Shown here in pieces: positions 1 through 6,338 of a stretch of DNA of 6,871 bases; the stretch's first letter is position 1; every line of letters starts with the position of its first letter. Location: positions 1 to 6,871 of the forward strand of contig CANQUR010000087.1 in assembly GCA_947627075.1 (NCBI GenBank). Direction: 5' to 3'. A model generated the notes under the pieces. It ran no database searches and was not told where the DNA came from. It was given only the letters and a program-made list of their open reading frames with translations. The stretch comes from an uncultured Clostridia bacterium (lineage in GTDB: Bacteria; Bacillota; Clostridia; Christensenellales; Pumilibacteraceae). The translations under genes and the position numbers were made by a program.

Positions 1-799
1 CATGATGCCATCTGCATATCTCATACGCCTTGTTCACAAGCGGATTGTTCTTGTGGAGCGGAAGATCTTCAAGTATATTTGCGCCTATCATGCTGTGCGA
101 TTTCATTATTGCAAATTCTTCGTCGGTAAGTTTGCCCGGCTTATTGAGTATCTTTTCGTCTATGCCTATCTTGCCGATATCGTGAAGCGCCGAAGCCATA
201 CTTATTACGGAGATCTCGTTTTCGGAAAGCGGATATCTGTCCGTAAGTTTTTCGAGCTTATGAAGCAAGAATTCAGTAAGTATCCTTACGTTGCGTATAT
301 GTAGCCCGCTTTCGCCGTTACGAAATTCGACTATGTGGCTTAAAATATCCACCATAAGGCTGTTGCTTTGCTCTTTTTCGTATATTTGATCTTCGATTAT
401 GCCTATAAGCTTCTTTTGCTTGGCATAAAGCAAAATGGTATTTACAACGCGTCTATGGACTATCGACGCGTCGAACGGTCGCATTATGAAGTCGGTAGCT
501 CCAAGCTCGTATGCTCGTTCTATTTGAGTGGACGCGGTTTCCGCCGAAACCATTATAACCGGCAGCTCGTCTATCCACTTGTTTTCCTTCATAACGGTCA
601 AAACGCCAAATCCGTCCATCTCGGGCATGACTATATCGAGAAGAACGAGCGAAAATGTCTCCCGTTCTTTCTTTAATATTTCAACAGCTTTAGCTCCGTT
701 CTCCGCTTCGGCTATGTCATATTCATCGATAAGCATATCCGTCAAGATAGATCGGTTCATTTCGGAGTCGTCTACAATTAAAATCCTTTCCCTACTCAT
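1..799 (-). CDS. Response regulator with REC and HD-GYP domains (partial, C-terminal end outside window)
   Basis: A two-component response regulator whose output domain is an HD-GYP phosphodiesterase, a family that degrades cyclic-di-GMP in the cytoplasm. 266 residues are visible, read from the ATG at 799-797; the reading frame is open to the left edge. The receiver domain (about 1-125) has the acidic pair D10-D11, phospho-acceptor D55 in LLDIVMPEMDG and S85. The usual switch lysine before Pro-Phe is arginine here (R107 in MRPF). A helical linker (about 126-155) follows. The HD-GYP part begins near 155: H167, the HD pair H206-D207 in ALHDIGKIGID, H235 in KSHSMIGA, and a WHH at 264-266, where the window ends. 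The GYP motif itself would lie just beyond the edge. GGAG at 815-812, 12 bases before the ATG, is the likely ribosome binding site. I see no clear promoter in the 157 bases upstream. Family assignment is firm; enzyme activity is inferred. Confidence 0.93.
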   Translation of the reverse strand, partial: MSRERILIVDDSEMNRSILTDMLIDEYDIAEAENGAKAVEILKKERETFSLVLLDIVMPEMDGFGVLTVMKENKWIDELPVIMVSAETASTQIERAYELGATDFIMRPFDASIVHRRVVNTILLYAKQKKLIGIIEDQIYEKEQSNSLMVDILSHIVEFRNGESGLHIRNVRILTEFLLHKLEKLTDRYPLSENEISVISMASALHDIGKIGIDEKILNKPGKLTDEEFAIMKSHSMIGANILEDLPLHKNNPLVNKAYEICRWHH

Positions 800-854
800 T
801 TTACCTTACCACTCCATTATTTTGATAACAATAGCCGACAGAGGTCGAATAACC

Positions 855-903
855 ATAACAAAACCACAACCGTCACAAGCACAAACAGCTTGTGTAGCTG
901 TGG
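855..903 (-). terminator. Possible intrinsic terminator after the Ig-repeat protein gene
   Basis: A perfect 7-bp inverted repeat (874-880 with 888-894, 7-base loop) is extended by a second 5-bp paired block (864-868 with 899-903) across an internal loop. On the minus strand the hairpin is followed by TTTTGTTAT (863-855). The T-tract is interrupted and the stem has an internal loop, so termination may be partial. If it reads through, the regulator gene downstream would be co-transcribed with the Ig-repeat gene. Confidence 0.45.
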
Positions 904-956
904 TCTTGATCGAATCAACTCTTTAGAGTCTTCCGTTAATCAAATTAAGTCGGTGC

Positions 957-2252
957 TCAATTTTCGTCCGCTACGTTTTCGTCTCCGTTCTCACTTTTTT
1001 CGCCTTCTTCGCTACCTCGATTGAAAATAGCTTCGGAAGCGCTCGATTTTATGTTGCGCTTGATTAGTCCCTTATTTATAAGTTCGACGATTCCCTCATA
1101 AGGCACATAGTAATCTTGAGATATACGCTCTATTGCGGGAGTGCCAATCTTTTCCATAAGCGTCTCTATGAGCTGAAGCGCATATCTTGCACGTCTGTCA
1201 TTTTTTATACGATACATAACGGGTGTATCGCTAAACGAGGTATTTTCGGATACATCCTCTACCTTGTATTTGCTTTCGACATAGTCGTTGGGATCGAGCG
1301 CAAGGAACAAGCAAAGTACCTTGCCTCTGAAACCGAGCTTTGCGATCTTTGCTCGACCAAATCTGTAGGTCTCTTTTTTCCAACTCATGCGGTCTTTGAC
1401 TTTTTTATACGAAAGCAACTTGTTTTTGATTTCGGTATACCATTGCTTCGTTTCGTCGTCCGATTGGATAAGCCTTGCCATAAAGCTACGGTCATATCTC
1501 AAAATTCCGGCTTCGACCGATTCCTCGTCGAGCACAAGCGGCACTGTGGCAACCGTCTCTCTTTCCGGCTCAAGTTCGGGTTCGGCTTCGACGGTTATAG
1601 TATATTGAGCGACCGCTTCGGAATATTTTACAACTACCACATGCTCGCCCACTTCGGCAGTCGAAGGCACCTCGAGAAAATAATCGGTAACGATCTCATC
1701 CACACCATCGCTGTAATTGGCAGTTACAAGCAATCCTTCGCTCGTAAAATCCTCGCCTTCCTTAAAGTTTCGCTTTACAGCTTCGATGTCGAGACTGATA
1801 CCGAGCAAAACTCGAGGCTTTACCGCAAACACAGTGAAATCCGCGGACTGGTCTTGATATTTCACAATAACGGAAGTGCTTCCCTCGCTATCGAGTATCG
1901 GGTTGTCTATTATGTAATCCGTGACCTCCTCACTCGAACCGTCACTATAGTTTGCCGTGACTATCAAGCCGCTCGTCTCCACCGCGTCACCTACATTGTA
2001 GTGGCGTTTAATCGATTGAGTATCAAGCGCTATTCCCACAAGCGTACGCTCTTTTAAGGGCTGCGATACATAATCCTCGGTCTTTTTCGAACGCGACGCA
2101 AGCTTTTTGCGCAACAAAACCACAAGCAATGCGATCAAAACGACAACAAGAACAGCAGCCTCTATAAGCATAAGAAAAAGCACAGTTGATGACACGGTCC
2201 CGTCAAAAAGCTCGCGACCGAATATTGTAAATGCATTTATCAAATTAGCCAT
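957..2252 (-). CDS. Membrane-anchored protein with two bacterial Ig-like repeats and an uncharacterised C-terminal domain
   Basis: A 431-residue protein of unknown function. One strong membrane segment lies at about 22-48 and is followed at once by a highly basic stretch (RKK at 48-50, RSKK at 54-57). Two tandem Ig-like modules resembling the bacterial Ig-like group 3 type occupy about 70-144 and 147-222; both carry the block GLxVTANYSDG (95-105 and 173-183) followed by VTDY. A Glu/Pro/Val-rich linker (223-240) leads to a region at about 248-370 with the blocks RYDRSFMARL, LLSYKKVKDRMSWKKE and GKVLCLFLALDP. It resembles a domain I associate with hypothetical proteins of Clostridia but cannot name. 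A short helical segment (371-400) and a hydrophilic acidic tail end the protein. AAGGAGAG at 2270-2263 sits 10 bases before the ATG, which supports the start. By the positive-inside rule the C-terminal side, including the Ig repeats, should be cytoplasmic, which is unusual for such modules. Possible roles are scaffolding or adhesion, but none is shown. Confidence 0.85.
   Translation of the reverse strand: MANLINAFTIFGRELFDGTVSSTVLFLMLIEAAVLVVVLIALLVVLLRKKLASRSKKTEDYVSQPLKERTLVGIALDTQSIKRHYNVGDAVETSGLIVTANYSDGSSEEVTDYIIDNPILDSEGSTSVIVKYQDQSADFTVFAVKPRVLLGISLDIEAVKRNFKEGEDFTSEGLLVTANYSDGVDEIVTDYFLEVPSTAEVGEHVVVVKYSEAVAQYTITVEAEPELEPERETVATVPLVLDEESVEAGILRYDRSFMARLIQSDDETKQWYTEIKNKLLSYKKVKDRMSWKKETYRFGRAKIAKLGFRGKVLCLFLALDPNDYVESKYKVEDVSENTSFSDTPVMYRIKNDRRARYALQLIETLMEKIGTPAIERISQDYYVPYEGIVELINKGLIKRNIKSSASEAIFNRGSEEGEKSENGDENVADEN
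1587..2045 (-). repeat. Tandem Ig-like module duplication inside the 957-2252 gene
   Basis: Two modules of about 75 codons lie back to back: 2045-1821 and 1814-1587. They align along their length, from LVGIALDTQSIKR / LLGISLDIEAVKR at their starts, through GLxVTANYSDG, to VTDY and a closing strand with VKY. The repeat is clear in the protein but diverged in the DNA, so the duplication is not recent. Confidence 0.8.
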
Positions 2253-2285
2253 ATTCTGTTAACTCTCCTTTTAATTGTAATATTG

Positions 2286-2322
2286 CATATATATTATAAT
2301 CCCAACTTACGACAAATTGCAA
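2286..2322 (-). promoter_or_regulatory. Sigma-A-like promoter for the Ig-repeat protein gene
   Basis: On the minus strand TTGCAA (2322-2317) and a perfect TATAAT (2298-2293) are separated by 18 bases. Transcription would start near 2286, giving a leader of about 34 bases that contains the AAGGAGAG ribosome binding site. An AT-rich 6-2-6 inverted repeat (2335-2348) lies just upstream of the -35 box. Confidence 0.7.
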
Positions 2323-2489
2323 GTATTTGAGAATATATTTACAAATATTTTTGCTTTTTTTACATACTTATTCTCTTATAACTATATTTTTCCAAGCTAA
2401 AATAAGGTATTTGTACACTTTTTCACCTCACCCATTGAAAAAACAACACCGTTTTTTGTTCAAAAAAAGAATTACGTATGGCAAAAAAT

Positions 2490-2519
2490 TTGCAAAGCAT
2501 AACCATTATATGTTACAAT
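2490..2519 (+). promoter_or_regulatory. Sigma-A-like promoter for the small membrane protein gene
   Basis: TTGCAA (2490-2495) and TACAAT (2514-2519) are 18 bases apart, with a TG one base before the -10 box (2511-2512), which is the extended -10 form. The predicted start near 2526 leaves only about 15 bases of leader, just enough for the AAAGGAG at 2527-2533. A short inverted repeat (GCAAA at 2481-2485, TTTGC at 2489-2493) overlaps the -35 box. Confidence 0.55.
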
Positions 2520-2540
2520 ATATATCAAAGGAGACGCTGT

Positions 2541-2780
2541 ATGTCCGAAGATAAAAGATATAAAAAGTGGTATATTATCAACACGGTTTGCTCCGCTCTA
2601 TTAATTTGCGTAGTTTTTGTAGGTATATTCACAAGAATCCTACTTGAATTCACCGATCGCAATTATTTTATACTTATATATGCGATAATATTTCTTTTGC
2701 TTGCCGTACCGTCTTTGGGCTTATTGATAATGAGTTATTTCAAAATGAAAAAATATAAGAATGTCGACAACGAGCAATGA
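2541..2780 (+). CDS. Small two-span membrane protein of unknown function
   Basis: A 79-residue protein that I do not recognise. It has a short basic N-terminus (KRYKK at 5-9), two hydrophobic spans at about 11-33 and 42-66, and a basic end (KMKKYK at 68-73). The charge pattern suggests both ends are in the cytoplasm with a short outer loop near 34-41. The ATG at 2541 is chosen because AAAGGAG (2527-2533) lies 7 bases upstream. An in-frame ATG at 2478 lies upstream of the predicted promoter and has no ribosome binding site. The next gene downstream, a membrane glycosyltransferase on the same strand, starts 105 bases later with its own promoter, so co-transcription is possible but not required. 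A coding role is supported by the promoter, ribosome binding site and membrane-protein pattern, not by a family match. Confidence 0.72.
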   Translation: MSEDKRYKKWYIINTVCSALLICVVFVGIFTRILLEFTDRNYFILIYAIIFLLLAVPSLGLLIMSYFKMKKYKNVDNEQ

Positions 2781-2815
2781 GCGTTTCCAAATTATAAAAA
2801 AGCAATAGCTTTTGC

Positions 2816-2844
2816 TTGCCTATTTCGACATTTTATGATATAAT
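2816..2844 (+). promoter_or_regulatory. Extended -10 sigma-A-like promoter for the glycosyltransferase gene
   Basis: TTGCCT (2816-2821) and a perfect TATAAT (2839-2844) are separated by the ideal 17 bases, with TG at 2836-2837 forming an extended -10 element. Transcription would begin near 2851, giving a 35-base leader. A small hairpin (AAGCAA/TTGCTT, about 2800-2817) sits just upstream, but it lacks a proper T-tract and is a poor terminator candidate. Confidence 0.7.
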
Positions 2845-2885
2845 TTTTTTAATGCAACTTTTCAGTTAAGGTAATAAAATAACAA

Positions 2886-4334
2886 ATGTCATACTCTTTT
2901 ATAGTCAATTTGATATTTTGGATTATAAGCGGCGTAATAGGACTGCTCACAATTCACTTTTTGTTTTTCTCGATTGTAGGATTATTTACATATAAAAAAT
3001 TCCCAAAAGCGAAAACGCAACACAAATACGGTATTATAATTCCCGCACGCAATGAAGATAAGGTGATCGGGAATTTGATAAAAAGCATACAAAAGAATGA
3101 TTATCCGCAAGAGCTTTTACAAATTTTTGTAATTGCTCATAATTGCACCGACAAGACTGCCGAAGTAAGTCGCAGCCTCGGAGCGACGGTGTACGAATAT
3201 AGCAATAAAGATGAAAAAACAAAGGGATATGCCCTAAAATATCTGTTTGAATGCATTGACAAAGAATATGGTATAGAGAACTATGATGGTTTTATTTGCC
3301 TTGACGCCGACAATATATTAAGTAAAAACTATATAGAAAAACTCAATGACGCATTTGATGCCGAACATTGCGAAAGTATTATAACGTCATTCAGAAATTC
3401 AAAGAACTTCAATTCAAACATGATCTCGGGATTATACGGGTTATTCTTTATAAACAATTGCAGACTCGAATCTCGCGGTCGAACGGTTTGCGGCTGCTCT
3501 ACTCGCGTACAAGGAACAGGTTTTGTGATAAGCTCGAAAATTGTAAAAGACGGTTGGCAGTATGTCACTCTTACCGAGGACTGGGAATTATCCGCCGATC
3601 AAGTTTTGAACGGGAACAGAATAGTTTATTGCGACGAAGCCGTTTTCTATGACGAGCAACCTCTATCGATAAAAGTAATGCTTCGTCAAAGATTGCGTTG
3701 GGCAAAGGGACATTTGCTCGTATGCATCACACGTTGCGGAGCGCTTTTCAAATCGCTTTTCAGTTGCAAAAAAACCACTGCCGCAGATGGGACCGTCAAA
3801 AAGAACAACAAATTTTCAAAGTTCGATATTTTTGTAAATTGCCTACCCATGTGCGTAATTACAGGTTTTTTAAGCATTATCTCCTTTATACTTACCGCGT
3901 GCGGAATGTTCTTTGAGCCCGATCCTATCATATACCTAAAACAATGGGGCATTTCGTTCGGCATTACATTGGCAATAGGATATGTTTTACTTCTGTTAAA
4001 TGCGATCGCCATTTTTATTTTGGAACATAAAAGGATAAAAAACGTAAGTTTTATAAAACGCGTCGGCATGACATTGCTTTGGCCGTTATTCATAGCGATC
4101 TCCTTTCCTCTTGAGTTTGTGGCTTTGTTCTCGAAAAATATCGTATGGAAAACAATCCCGCACACCGATACTACCAACTTTGAAGCATTAAATGAGAGCA
4201 CCAAGGAAATCGCCGAACCCGAAAAGCTTATAGCCGCTTCGACCGAAAATACGGACGAATCAACACTTATCGATCTCTCCGACAGTGACTCGGATCTATC
4301 CGAAACGCCGACTTCAGTTCACAAAGAAGAATAA
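2886..4334 (+). CDS. Family 2 membrane glycosyltransferase, polysaccharide-synthase type
   Basis: A 482-residue integral membrane enzyme that should transfer sugars from a nucleotide sugar to a growing glycan or a lipid acceptor on the cytoplasmic face. One membrane span (about 4-34) precedes a GT-A catalytic domain (about 47-275) with the family's motifs: PARNE (53-57) at nucleotide binding, the metal-binding DAD (140-142), TED (230-232) with the probable catalytic Asp, and QRLRW (268-272), the QxxRW acceptor motif typical of processive synthases such as those for cellulose, hyaluronan and poly-GlcNAc. Three more spans lie at about 315-343, 354-379 and 393-416. The last 55 residues (428-482) are a hydrophilic tail rich in Asp, Glu and Ser (DLSDSDSDLSE at 463-473). 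No PilZ domain is seen. The sugar and product cannot be told from the sequence. The only ribosome-binding match is AAGGT at 2868-2872, 13 bases before the ATG, so initiation may be weak. The next gene is convergent, so it is probably transcribed alone. Confidence 0.9.
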   Translation: MSYSFIVNLIFWIISGVIGLLTIHFLFFSIVGLFTYKKFPKAKTQHKYGIIIPARNEDKVIGNLIKSIQKNDYPQELLQIFVIAHNCTDKTAEVSRSLGATVYEYSNKDEKTKGYALKYLFECIDKEYGIENYDGFICLDADNILSKNYIEKLNDAFDAEHCESIITSFRNSKNFNSNMISGLYGLFFINNCRLESRGRTVCGCSTRVQGTGFVISSKIVKDGWQYVTLTEDWELSADQVLNGNRIVYCDEAVFYDEQPLSIKVMLRQRLRWAKGHLLVCITRCGALFKSLFSCKKTTAADGTVKKNNKFSKFDIFVNCLPMCVITGFLSIISFILTACGMFFEPDPIIYLKQWGISFGITLAIGYVLLLLNAIAIFILEHKRIKNVSFIKRVGMTLLWPLFIAISFPLEFVALFSKNIVWKTIPHTDTTNFEALNESTKEIAEPEKLIAASTENTDESTLIDLSDSDSDLSETPTSVHKEE

Positions 4335-4383
4335 ACAGAGTCCCGAAATATCAATATAAATTACTTACCGACGTTCCTAAATG

Positions 4384-4409
4384 TAACCCTTAAAAGGATG
4401 TTATTTTTT
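4384..4409 (+). terminator. Probable intrinsic terminator of the glycosyltransferase gene
   Basis: TAAC (4384-4387) pairs with GTTA (4400-4403), and CCTT pairs with AAGG inside it across a 2-base bulge. Six Ts follow (4404-4409), then more AT-rich sequence. It begins 50 bases after the stop codon at 4332-4334. The stem is short with a very tight loop, so it is a moderate candidate; the stronger hairpin at 4521-4560 would catch read-through. Confidence 0.45.
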
Positions 4410-4520
4410 ATATAATTTTCTACACTACTGCCCATATGTATACCTAATACGCTCATAAATGCCTATGCAAATGCTTATATTACACTATTGCTTATGCCGC
4501 ATAATTTAGGTTATAAAAGC

Positions 4521-4560
4521 AAAAAAACAGACCGTTCGCAAATGAACGATCCGTTTTTTT
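4521..4560. terminator. Bidirectional intrinsic terminator between convergent genes
   Basis: A CGTTC/GAACG stem (4533-4537 with 4544-4548, 6-base loop) is extended outward by AG/CT pairs between two mismatches, then a C-G pair and seven A-T pairs. The plus strand ends in seven Ts (4554-4560) and the minus strand likewise in seven Ts (complement of 4521-4527). The hairpin therefore works in both directions, ending the glycosyltransferase transcript from the left and the hydB-hydA transcript from the right; the hydA stop codon is 17 bases away. Confidence 0.85.
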
Positions 4561-4576
4561 ATTATCTAATACAATT

Positions 4577-6322
4577 TTAGAGCTTATGTTGTGCGCTGTA
4601 AGTGGTGTGCAATATTTCGTGTGCCTTATGGCTATTCGGCTTACCGAAATATTCCTTATAAAGCGTCTTCATGATCGGATTCTCATGGCATTGTCTGATC
4701 TCAGCCTTCTTATCTTTATCATAAATAGCTTTTGCTCTCAATGCCCTTACGTCCACATTGTTGAGAACCTCGGACGGAACTATGGGCTGTCCACCACCGT
4801 TGATGCAACCGCCCGGGCAAGCCATGATCTCGATAAAATGATACTTGGACTTACCTGCTCTGATCTCTTCCATAAGCTTACGAGCGTTGGAAAGCGAATG
4901 AGCTACGGCAACGTTTACGGTCATACCGTTATCGAGCTTGACAGAAGCCTCTTTGATGCCTTCCATACCTCTTACTTTCTTGAAGTCGAGCTTTTCGAGA
5001 TTCTTGCCGTTTACTACTGCGGCAACGGTACGAAGAGCTGCTTCCATAACGCCGCCGGTAGCTCCGAAGAGGTAACCTGCCGAGGAACCTGTTCCGATAG
5101 GATCGTCGAATTCGCTTTCTTCAAGCGTTTTAAGGTCTATGGATTGACGTTTGAGGAGACGGGCAAATTCTCTTGTTGTGATAGTGATATCTACATCGGG
5201 ATATCCGCTTGCCTTATGATGCTCACGAAGGACTTCCGTCTTCTTTGCAGTGCAAGGCATAACGGTAACAACTACCATCTTTGCGGGATCGATACCGAAC
5301 TTCTCGGCATAATATGTCTTCATTACAGCACCGAACATTTGTTGCGGAGACTTGCAAGTGGAAAGATTATCCAAAAGATCGGGATAGAACGTTTCGATGA
5401 AGTTCACCCATCCCGGGCTGCACGATGTTATCATGGGAAGTTTTGCGTTCTTGTCGCCAAGACGAGCAATAAGCTCATGTCCCTCTTCCATGATGGTAAG
5501 GTCGGCAGTCATGTTTACATCGAATACCTTATCAAAGCCAAGACGACGGCAAGCCGTTACCATTTTGCCTTGAACGTCCGTTCCGATGGGATATCCGAAT
5601 TCTTCGCCGACACCTACTCTTACCGCAGGTGCAGTTCCGACGATAACAAATTTTTCGGGATCGAGGATAGCCTTCATAACTCTGTCGGTGTCATCCTTTT
5701 CATAGAGTGCGCCTACCGGGCAAACTTTGATACATTGTCCGCAAGCTACGCAACCTGTTTCATTGAGCTTATGTCCGAACACGCTTCCGATCTCGGTCTT
5801 GAAACCACGATTGTTTGCGCCGATAGCGCTTACCGATTGTACTTTGTCGCATACCGCTACGCAACGACGGCACAAAATGCATTTGTTGTTGTCGCGGATA
5901 AGGTACGGATTGCTGTCATCGATATCATAGTGGTTCTTTTCGCCTTGATATTTATAGGAATCGCAACCATATTCAAGCGCAAGCTTCTGAAGTTCGCAGT
6001 TTGTGGATCTTATGCAAGACAAGCACTTTTGATCATGGTTGGAGAGGATAAGTTCCAAAGTGGTTTTGCGTGAAGCAATTACCTTCGGAGTATTGGTAAG
6101 AACTTCCATACCCTCTCTTACGGTTGCGAAGCAAGATGTTACAAGATTCTTTGCCCCCGCTACTTCTACCACGCACATACGGCATGAGCCTTGGTTTGTA
6201 ACGTCCTTGAGATAACAAAGTGTGGGGATATTTACTCCTACTTTTCTTGCTGCATCCAATATTCTTGTACCGGCGTCTACCGTTACGGGTATACCGTTTA
6301 CTTTCAAATTAACTTGTTTCAT
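4577..6322 (-). CDS. hydA: [FeFe]-hydrogenase catalytic subunit of a multimeric NAD-linked enzyme
   Basis: A 581-residue cytoplasmic subunit that reduces protons to H2, or the reverse, at the H-cluster, with electrons from NADH and ferredoxin passed through its partner subunits. In order: a [2Fe-2S] domain (C36, C47, C50, C64); the His-Cys [4Fe-4S] site (H96, C100, C103, C109); two ferredoxin-type clusters (C148/151/154/158 and C191/194/197/201); the H-cluster domain with TSCSPGW (299-305), MPCTAKKTE (355-363) and MACPGGCINGGGQP (500-513), where C301, C357, C502 and C506 are the expected cluster ligands; and a C-terminal small-subunit-like segment (about 535-575, ending near AHEILHTTY). The layout and length match Clostridium pasteurianum CpI. 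The first motif has Ser where CpI-type enzymes have a second Cys. The start at 6322 is chosen because AGGAG (6338-6334) precedes it and the [2Fe-2S] domain begins there; an upstream in-frame ATG at 6388 would overlap hydB by 52 bases without a ribosome site. The adjacent hydB makes the HydABC-type electron-bifurcating class likely but not proven. Confidence 0.96.
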   Translation of the reverse strand: MKQVNLKVNGIPVTVDAGTRILDAARKVGVNIPTLCYLKDVTNQGSCRMCVVEVAGAKNLVTSCFATVREGMEVLTNTPKVIASRKTTLELILSNHDQKCLSCIRSTNCELQKLALEYGCDSYKYQGEKNHYDIDDSNPYLIRDNNKCILCRRCVAVCDKVQSVSAIGANNRGFKTEIGSVFGHKLNETGCVACGQCIKVCPVGALYEKDDTDRVMKAILDPEKFVIVGTAPAVRVGVGEEFGYPIGTDVQGKMVTACRRLGFDKVFDVNMTADLTIMEEGHELIARLGDKNAKLPMITSCSPGWVNFIETFYPDLLDNLSTCKSPQQMFGAVMKTYYAEKFGIDPAKMVVVTVMPCTAKKTEVLREHHKASGYPDVDITITTREFARLLKRQSIDLKTLEESEFDDPIGTGSSAGYLFGATGGVMEAALRTVAAVVNGKNLEKLDFKKVRGMEGIKEASVKLDNGMTVNVAVAHSLSNARKLMEEIRAGKSKYHFIEIMACPGGCINGGGQPIVPSEVLNNVDVRALRAKAIYDKDKKAEIRQCHENPIMKTLYKEYFGKPNSHKAHEILHTTYSAQHKL

Positions 6323-6333
6323 AATTCTTATCT

Positions 6334-6338
6334 CTCCT
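6334..6338 (-). promoter_or_regulatory. Ribosome binding site that fixes the hydA start
   Basis: AGGAG on the minus strand, 11 bases before the ATG at 6322-6320. It overlaps the last two bases of the hydB stop codon (6339-6337), so hydB termination and hydA initiation are likely translationally coupled. It argues against the upstream in-frame ATG at 6388. Confidence 0.8.

Noticed and set aside
2..926. Three plus-strand open frames of 100-132 codons in the left part
   Set aside because: All are antisense to the REC-HD-GYP gene, whose catalytic and phosphorylation motifs are clear on the minus strand.
1116..2057. A 313-codon open frame on the plus strand opposite the Ig-repeat protein gene
   Set aside because: The minus-strand gene has a promoter, a ribosome binding site and clear repeated domains. 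The antisense translation shows no domain or sensible composition.
2434..2463. Inverted repeat with A- and T-runs in the divergent region, resembling a terminator
   Set aside because: Pairing is almost all A-T with a 3-base bulge, and no gene ends on either strand nearby. It is more likely chance in AT-rich DNA.
2478..2540. A 21-residue N-terminal extension of the small membrane protein from an ATG at 2478
   Set aside because: It lies across the predicted promoter and lacks a ribosome binding site, whereas the ATG at 2541 has AAAGGAG at 7 bases.
4420..4500. Two similar stretches (TACACTACTGCCCATATG and TACACTATTGCTTATGCC) that might be a direct repeat
   Set aside because: Only two imperfect copies, with no regular spacing, flanking symmetry or link to a mobile element. 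There is no basis for calling a repeat array or attachment site.
4586..6073. A 495-codon open frame on the plus strand opposite hydA
   Set aside because: It lies fully antisense to a hydrogenase gene with every expected cluster motif. The translation has no recognisable domain, and the ATG has no ribosome binding site. It is a by-product of codon use in hydA.
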